Below, piece by piece: positions 58,903-64,000 of a DNA stretch of 64,000 nt (its first letter is position 1; the number at the start of each line of letters is the position of its first letter). The notes beneath the pieces were generated by a model. The model had not been told where the DNA came from, did not search any database, and saw nothing but the letters and a program-made list of their open reading frames with translations. The position numbers and the translations under genes were made by a program. This DNA comes from Dugong dugon (lineage: Eukaryota; Chordata; Mammalia; Sirenia; Dugongidae), in NCBI GenBank assembly GCA_030035585.1, contig CM057474.1, positions 1,916,501-1,980,500 of the forward strand, given 5' to 3'.

Positions 58903-59820
58903 GAGGGTAAGTCAAAAAGTATTGCTACCAAGGTTCCAGCTCATACATGTCTGAGTTTATTCCAAACAAAACGTGTTTAAACATGTCTCTGTGATCTGTG
59001 GATGGCTGCAAACAAGTTGTCTCAGTAACACACTTGTGTAAGTCTCATCAGGGTGCCTTCAAAAAGAAAGGATACTTTTTGTGCCTTGGAAAAAAACGAT
59101 TTCAAAGTCAGGTCTAATATCAAATTTTTAACAATTACTCTGGTGGGCATCTTCCCAAATCACTGAAAATTTGCAACAAGTTTATCAGTTTATGGGAATT
59201 CTCCCCTACATAAAACAACATTTTTAGAAGGATCAAACATTTTAAGGAGGATCAGGAAGACCTCAAAGATGAGCCGAGAGAGAAGACTGCTCAAAAGTTA
59301 TGGCGACTGTTTTTCGGGGGTTTCCAAAGGGATAATCTTGATAGATTTTCTAGGACACAGGACAATCACGGGGGCTTATTATGAAGAAGTTTTAAGAAAA
59401 TTGAAAATTGCATTGGTGATAAAAAGGCCAGGGATTTTTTTCCATCACAACAATGCAGGGGCTCATTCTTTGAGAGTTGCAAAGGCTATCTTAAGAGAAT
59501 TTTGTTGGGAAACCATACCCCATCCACCCTACAGCCCTGATTTTGCCACTTCAGATTTCTTTTAGTTCCAAAAACTCAAGGAACATTTAAAAAGAACACA
59601 ATTTGAGTCCCTCGAGGATGCCAAAACTGTCATTTTGACATGTTGTAAATCGAAAAGTACAGAATTCTTCAGGGGAGGGATAGAGAGATGGAAACACCGC
59701 CTTCAGAAGTGTATAGACATAGATGGAGGATATGTCCAGAAACAATAGCTTCACATTTTGATATTTTTGTTTAATAAAGGTTTCTATGATTTTGTAGCAA
59801 GATTTCTTGACTTAATTGGT
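58903..59820 (+). mobile_element. mariner-type DNA transposon, internally deleted
   Basis: Inverted ends: TAAGTCAAAAAGTATTGCTAC at 58908-58928 minus its last base, and, read in reverse from 59815, TAAGTCAAGAAATCTTGCTA. The span of about 0.9 kb is shorter than a full mariner (about 1.3 kb). Transposase sequence survives in the right half. Confidence 0.85.
59269..59565 (+). pseudogene. mariner transposase remnant
   Basis: A 98-codon open frame matches the catalytic part of mariner transposase, the cut-and-paste enzyme with a D,D,34D triad. Visible motifs are I-L-I-D-F-L (first conserved aspartate in this piece), H-H-N-N-A-G-A-H (normally H-D-N-A) and P-H-P-P-Y-S-P-D-F-A-T-S-D. The middle aspartate is replaced by asparagine (AAC, 59449-59451), so the catalytic site is lost. 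A TAG follows and the frame continues with K-L-K-E-H-L text to about 59745. The DNA-binding N-terminus is not recognisable. Confidence 0.87.
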
Positions 59821-60439
59821 AGTTACATTAGGTAAATGCAGACTTGAATCATTTTAAAATTAACATTACATAGAAAATTAAAAGTGAAATTGGACACTGT
59901 GTTTAAGAATATGTGATCCCACAAAATATAAATAAGAATACATATTTTATAGAAATGGAAAATATATTAAACAGACAGGTGCTTACAAATAATCTTATTC
60001 CCTATTTGTTTTGAGTAAATGATACTGCATTTTTTAACAACTTTTGCAGGTAACTAAAAATGGATTATAGCAAAATAAAAATTTGGCTTCCTTATGAAAA
60101 TGAATTTGCAACTTTTTGAAATTTGACATGGAAATATTCAATTCACATTGGAAGTAACTTTATTCCAGCAGTAGATATTACTTTAGATTTTAACAAGATA
60201 CAATTTGGAAATGCTGTTTAAAAATATCTCCTTTAAAGATAATATAATGATAGAATATATGAGCAGAGCATGATAATTTAGATGTCTTTAGTTTTCTCAT
60301 TCATTCACATAAGTAAGTATTTTACCATACGCAAACCACTCAATTGCTTAGCTATCTGAACTCAGTTACATTTCAAAATTATCAAGGGACTGTAAAAGAT
60401 TAGACGTAGAAGAAACTGCTTAGTATTGAGAATAAACTG
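59821..60439. other. unassigned AT-rich sequence
   Basis: No gene or repeat is recognised. Confidence 0.4.
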
Positions 60440-60560
60440 AGAGCTTCCTAACTCCGTCACTTACAAGCTCTCTGCTTTGGCATATTATGCACACTCTTAA
60501 AACTCTAATTTATTTATCTGTAAAAGTAGGGAAATGAAGAATTTTAATGTTAAATAGTTG
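60440..60560 (+). mobile_element. MIR fragment
   Basis: CCGTCACTTACAAGCTCTCT, then CTAATTTATTTATCTGTAAA and AGTAGGGAAATGA, follows the MIR core on the plus strand. Confidence 0.55.
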
Positions 60561-62962
60561 TAATAGGCAAAAGATAAATGATGCCAGATTGCAGGGTAAA
60601 TCTTAATATAGGAACTGCTGACTTTAAAATGCTAGCTGCAGTGTACAATAGCCAGTATTAATGCCTGAAGCTACCCTACGTTTTGTTCAGTAAATGAATT
60701 TTAAGAAATTTTAACATGTTAGCAATTGGAAGAACACAACATTTATTCCTTTGAAAAATTAACAATTTAAAGAAAAAAAGGATTAAATTACAAATATAAT
60801 GTAATAAGTCATCTATGGGATACTATATATAAACATTTCAAGGGGACTTGACACAGTTTTTTGGAAGACAACAAACTGCTATCTGGAAATGCTGCCATGT
60901 TGATATACAAAGATAAGTAGTAATTAGATGAAAGTACAAAACTTCCAGAAAGAGAGAATAGCATTTATAAAGACCCAGAGGGTCTAGCATATTCAGACAA
61001 CTGCAAATACTTTGGCATGACTGGAAGACAGAATGTTCGTTAGGGATGCTAAGAGATGAGGGTTGAGATCCAGGAGAGGTTAGATCGAAATGTGGTTACG
61101 TGTTAACCTAAAGACTTCTGATTTTATCCTAATGTTGGATCAGGAGTCATTGATAATTTTTAATTAATATAGGAATATTCTCATCTTTGTGATTTATAAA
61201 GATAACTCTGACTAGAGAATGAAAACAGACAAACTATTTAGTGGGCTGTTAGAGCTAAATATGGGAAAAATGATGATTGTCTGAATTTACTGCAGGTTTA
61301 GTGGCTATGAAAGCACTAGACAGAGGACAAATTAGAGGGATAATTTGATACGTCAGGACCTTGTAAGGGAGGTTGAAATAGCAGGCTTTTTGAACTGAGA
61401 CAGAAGGCAGAGAAGGTGGAAATACTTCATTGCAGTAAGAGGAGGGTAATGGCTAGTACTGAGAATTGCTTTTACAAAGGAAGTCCGTGAAATTTTATCT
61501 CAGACGAAGAGTTCAGACTTATCCTAATCAAAATTTATAGAACTATTACCTTTTATGATATAATTCACTATTACCTGTAAATGAATGAGCAATGAAAACT
61601 GAATTCATGACCTTCTTTTTTATATTAGCCTACTACTTGTATTCACCTACTGTTTGTGTCACAGCTGCAGGGTTTGCAAGACGATGCTGGAAAACACTGT
61701 GGAAAACACTTAGGTTGAAACTCTGTTTGTACTCGGAAGCAATGGTTCTGAAATGTGCTGTCATTATGCAGACAGAACTGGTGGTTATGGATCTATTACC
61801 TTTGCTTGTTCTTCTCCATTTGGGGATGTCTAAGAACCTTGTTTTGAAATATCAGGTGGAACAAGTTAGATTCAGCATCAGACTGCATACTTGCTCTTCT
61901 GGTTATTTTGAGCATGTCTGACTGAAGCTATGCATAGTAAAGTTTCCTCTTGGTAGTGAGTTACTGAAATGCCACATGATGGAAAGGCACGGGAGATAAA
62001 CATATTGTGGCATATAATAACGTTCCATCTGCCAACGCTACAGCCTTTGTTATTTGGGCCTTTTCCTTGCACAAGGGTTTCTCAATAACTTTGATAACAT
62101 TATTACTATTCTACCCTAGATACATTTTTCATGAGCAATTATTAACAGCTTTATTTTTACCAACAGCGCCATAAGCATCACAGCTTTCTTGCATGCATTT
62201 GTTGGTGCATTTACATATGTGTGGCTTAATGACTTTGTAAGCCATACAGCTTTTTAGTCTTGAAAGATGTGATTAGAATTTATGCCTTTAATTTCCTAGA
62301 GCTCTTACTTTCACCGAAATAGGTAAGCAATCTTATCACTTTAACTTGTTCATTATAAATTCATGCGTGCTAAATTAGTTTTCAAACTGAATTCAGGAAT
62401 CACCCAATCGACAAGCGTGATAAATTAATGCCCAGAGAAGCAGGTTGCCAACCACAGTAACAGTTGTTTACTGAGATTTTTCTGCACAGATCTTTGCACG
62501 TATAAAAGGGGTTAGTTTACCCATCTATCACTTTAAGTGCTGAGGCACTATACAGTAAGTGCTATATGTCATTTCTACACTATGCACATTGGAAGGATTT
62601 GCTTGGTTACACATTTTGATAGTTTTTCTCTTTTCTCCCTAAGGCAAATGTAATTCACTCCCCCAAATGCCAGATGGAAAACTAATTATCTCTAAAACTA
62701 ATACAGCTGTGACTAAAGCAGTGCTAGCTTACAAAAAGTATGTTTTAGCCTGGCCTGGAGGAGCAGACCTAGAGACGAAGCCAAGTATAACATTTCCATG
62801 TCTAGTTTGTTGTCTGACTGCAAATAAGAAAGTTTATTGTAAGGAGGGCATGAGAAATTTGTTACTAGTTAGTTTAGAGGGGAGGATTGAGGTTCAAATC
62901 TTATGTCCTGGGTGAAGAGTTATAGTTCTCAGGGTAGCTCTTTATTTTAGGCTGTATTTGAA
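60561..62962. other. unassigned sequence with a possible old repeat
   Basis: 60955-61420 has the wording of a common old mammalian repeat (GACTTCTGATTTTATCCTAA, then ATAACTCTGACTAGAGAATG), whose family I cannot name with confidence. Frames at 61592-61921 (109 codons) and 62667-62915 (82 codons) show no recognised domain. Confidence 0.35.
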
Positions 62963-63037
62963 CTTCTTCTCTGCCCTATAGTGTTGCTATGAGTCAGAAT
63001 CAACTTGAAGGCAGCAGATTTGATTTTTCGTTTTTAT
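62963..63037 (+). mobile_element. AfroSINE 3' fragment
   Basis: GCCCTATAGTGTTGCTATGA and GTCAGAATCAACTTGAAGGC are the AfroSINE tail. The head is absent. Confidence 0.8.
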
Positions 63038-63059
63038 AGAGTTGAAATTTCCTATATTT

Positions 63060-63187
63060 GGATCCCTGGTGGCACAGTGGTTAAGAGCTTCACTGCTAAC
63101 CAAAAAGGCCAGCAGTTCAAATCCACCAGCTACTCCATGGAAAACTATGGGGCAGTTCTGCTCTATCCTATAGAATCGCTATGAGTC
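63060..63187 (+). mobile_element. AfroSINE, cut by an LTR
   Basis: It is complete from GGATCCCTGGTGGCACAGTG to CTATGAGTC, then interrupted by an LTR start at 63190; the final tail is not found before the L1. Confidence 0.88.
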
Positions 63188-63189
63188 CC

Positions 63190-63230
63190 TGACATGGATT
63201 GAATTATGTCCTTCAAAAATATGTATTAAT
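63190..63230 (+). mobile_element. MaLR-type LTR start
   Basis: TGACATGGATTGAATTATGT and what follows are the first 40 bp of the LTR family at 56934. It is then cut by the L1. Confidence 0.7.
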
Positions 63231-64000
63231 GAGACTTCCGGCAAAATGACACTGTAGGCAGAAGCACCACGCCATCCCTCCACAGCAAAGATCTGAAAAA
63301 CTAAGCTGAACAGAGAAAATAAGAATCCTGAAACCCCAAAATAACAAAAGAAGAGATAAAGAACTCAGCCAAGCACCACATGGAGTGAGAAAAGTGACAG
63401 AGAACGGAGAGTGAGGAGAGATTCATGCAGAGGTCCCCTACCAGCTAACACAGCGCAGATCCACCATCTTGGACTCCTATCGGAGACCAGCAAACAGGGG
63501 GTACGAGAAAGCAGCTTCATGGAGCTTCCAGCCGTAGACAAAACAACCAGTAATTTGCGATATACACCTTCCCACCCCCGACCCTTCTTCTCCCCCACTC
63601 GGCCTCCTCTGCTTCCTGCGGCCACAATCTCTTCGCCAGGAAACACCGGCTGCTTGGATTCCACACACTCGAATGGGCCGGCTGTCTTAGTGCCATTTGT
63701 TGGCTGCTGGTGGTGCTTTTTTCCTCTTTTTTTGATTTCTTCCTTACCTCTCTCCACCTCCCCCTGCTTTCGCTCAAATACCTAGCTCTGAGTGCCAACT
63801 TTGCTTCTTCCTGAGGGGCTGCAGAGCTCTGGTAATTTGTGACATAGGCTTTCCCACTCCCTACACTTCCTCACCAACACTCAGCCCCCTCTGCTTCCCA
63901 TGGACACAGTCTCTTGTCCGAGCAACAGCAGCTGCTTGGATTCCACCAGCCCACACTAGCGGGCTCTCTGAGTGCCATTTGTTGGCTGCTGGTGTTGCTT
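63231..64000 (+). mobile_element. L1 5' UTR, running off the window
   Basis: From 63231 the text matches, in reverse, the first about 250 bp of the L1 that ends at 43711 (GAAGAGATAAAGAACTCAGC, ATCCACCATCTTGGACTCCT). Then follow two tandem modules starting about 63549 and 63829, each with a TGCTTGGATT core (63651 and 63933, 282 bp apart) and ending in TGCCATTTGTTGGCTGCTGG. The coding region would lie beyond the window. The CpG positions are partly decayed. Confidence 0.85.

Noticed and set aside
1..64000. A host protein-coding gene with exons
   Set aside because: No long conserved frame outside transposons, no convincing exon chain and no recognisable protein was found. Small exons of an unknown gene cannot be excluded without transcripts.

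Overview
The window looks like an intergenic or intronic stretch of a placental mammal genome, almost certainly an afrotherian and most likely an elephant. The evidence is the repeat content: many tRNA-headed AfroSINE copies, an RTE (BovB-like) LINE family whose tail those SINEs share, a young L1 lineage, and the older mammal-wide repeats MIR, L2, old L1 and MaLR. I found no host protein-coding gene, rRNA, functional tRNA or CRISPR array that I could support. The recognisable coding sequence belongs to transposons, and nearly all of it is broken.

Layout: 1-1232 is unassigned. 1233-3965 holds two RTE pieces in opposite orientation around a MaLR-type LTR. 4690-7767 has a MIR, scattered AfroSINEs and an LTR that captured three AfroSINEs head to tail. 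8345-10310 is an old L1. 10311-27100 is mostly unassigned AT-rich DNA with old L1 ends, MIRs, two LTRs of one family, a short young L1 tail and a Tigger-like element carrying a GC-rich core. 27591-35165 is an RTE nest: one near-complete RTE (28072-34038) split by a solo LTR and by a 5'-truncated L1, each with target-site duplications, followed by a second RTE piece and a tRNA-Gly-headed SINE. 35484-43711 is a near full-length minus-strand L1 with an uninterrupted ORF1, a broken ORF2 and a modular 5' UTR. 44695-53346 carries AfroSINEs, a hAT-like foldback element, an L2 end, microsatellites and an RTE fragment. 53361-56027 is another truncated L1. 56934-59820 has a MaLR LTR, an RTE 3' end, an AfroSINE and a decayed mariner. 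The window closes with an AfroSINE, the start of an LTR and the 5' end of a second L1 that runs off the edge.

The elements form a parasite hierarchy. L1 and RTE are the autonomous LINEs. AfroSINEs combine a tRNA head, a body matching the RTE 5' leader and a tail matching the RTE 3' end, so RTE is their likely source of reverse transcriptase. Target-site duplications let several insertions be ordered. I saw no evidence for a new enzymatic or defence system. The most unusual items are the tRNA-Gly/RTE composite SINE, the GC-rich core in the Tigger-like element, and the modular L1 5' UTRs. Repeat assignments come from recognition by eye, without a database search, so boundaries are approximate unless a target-site duplication is given.
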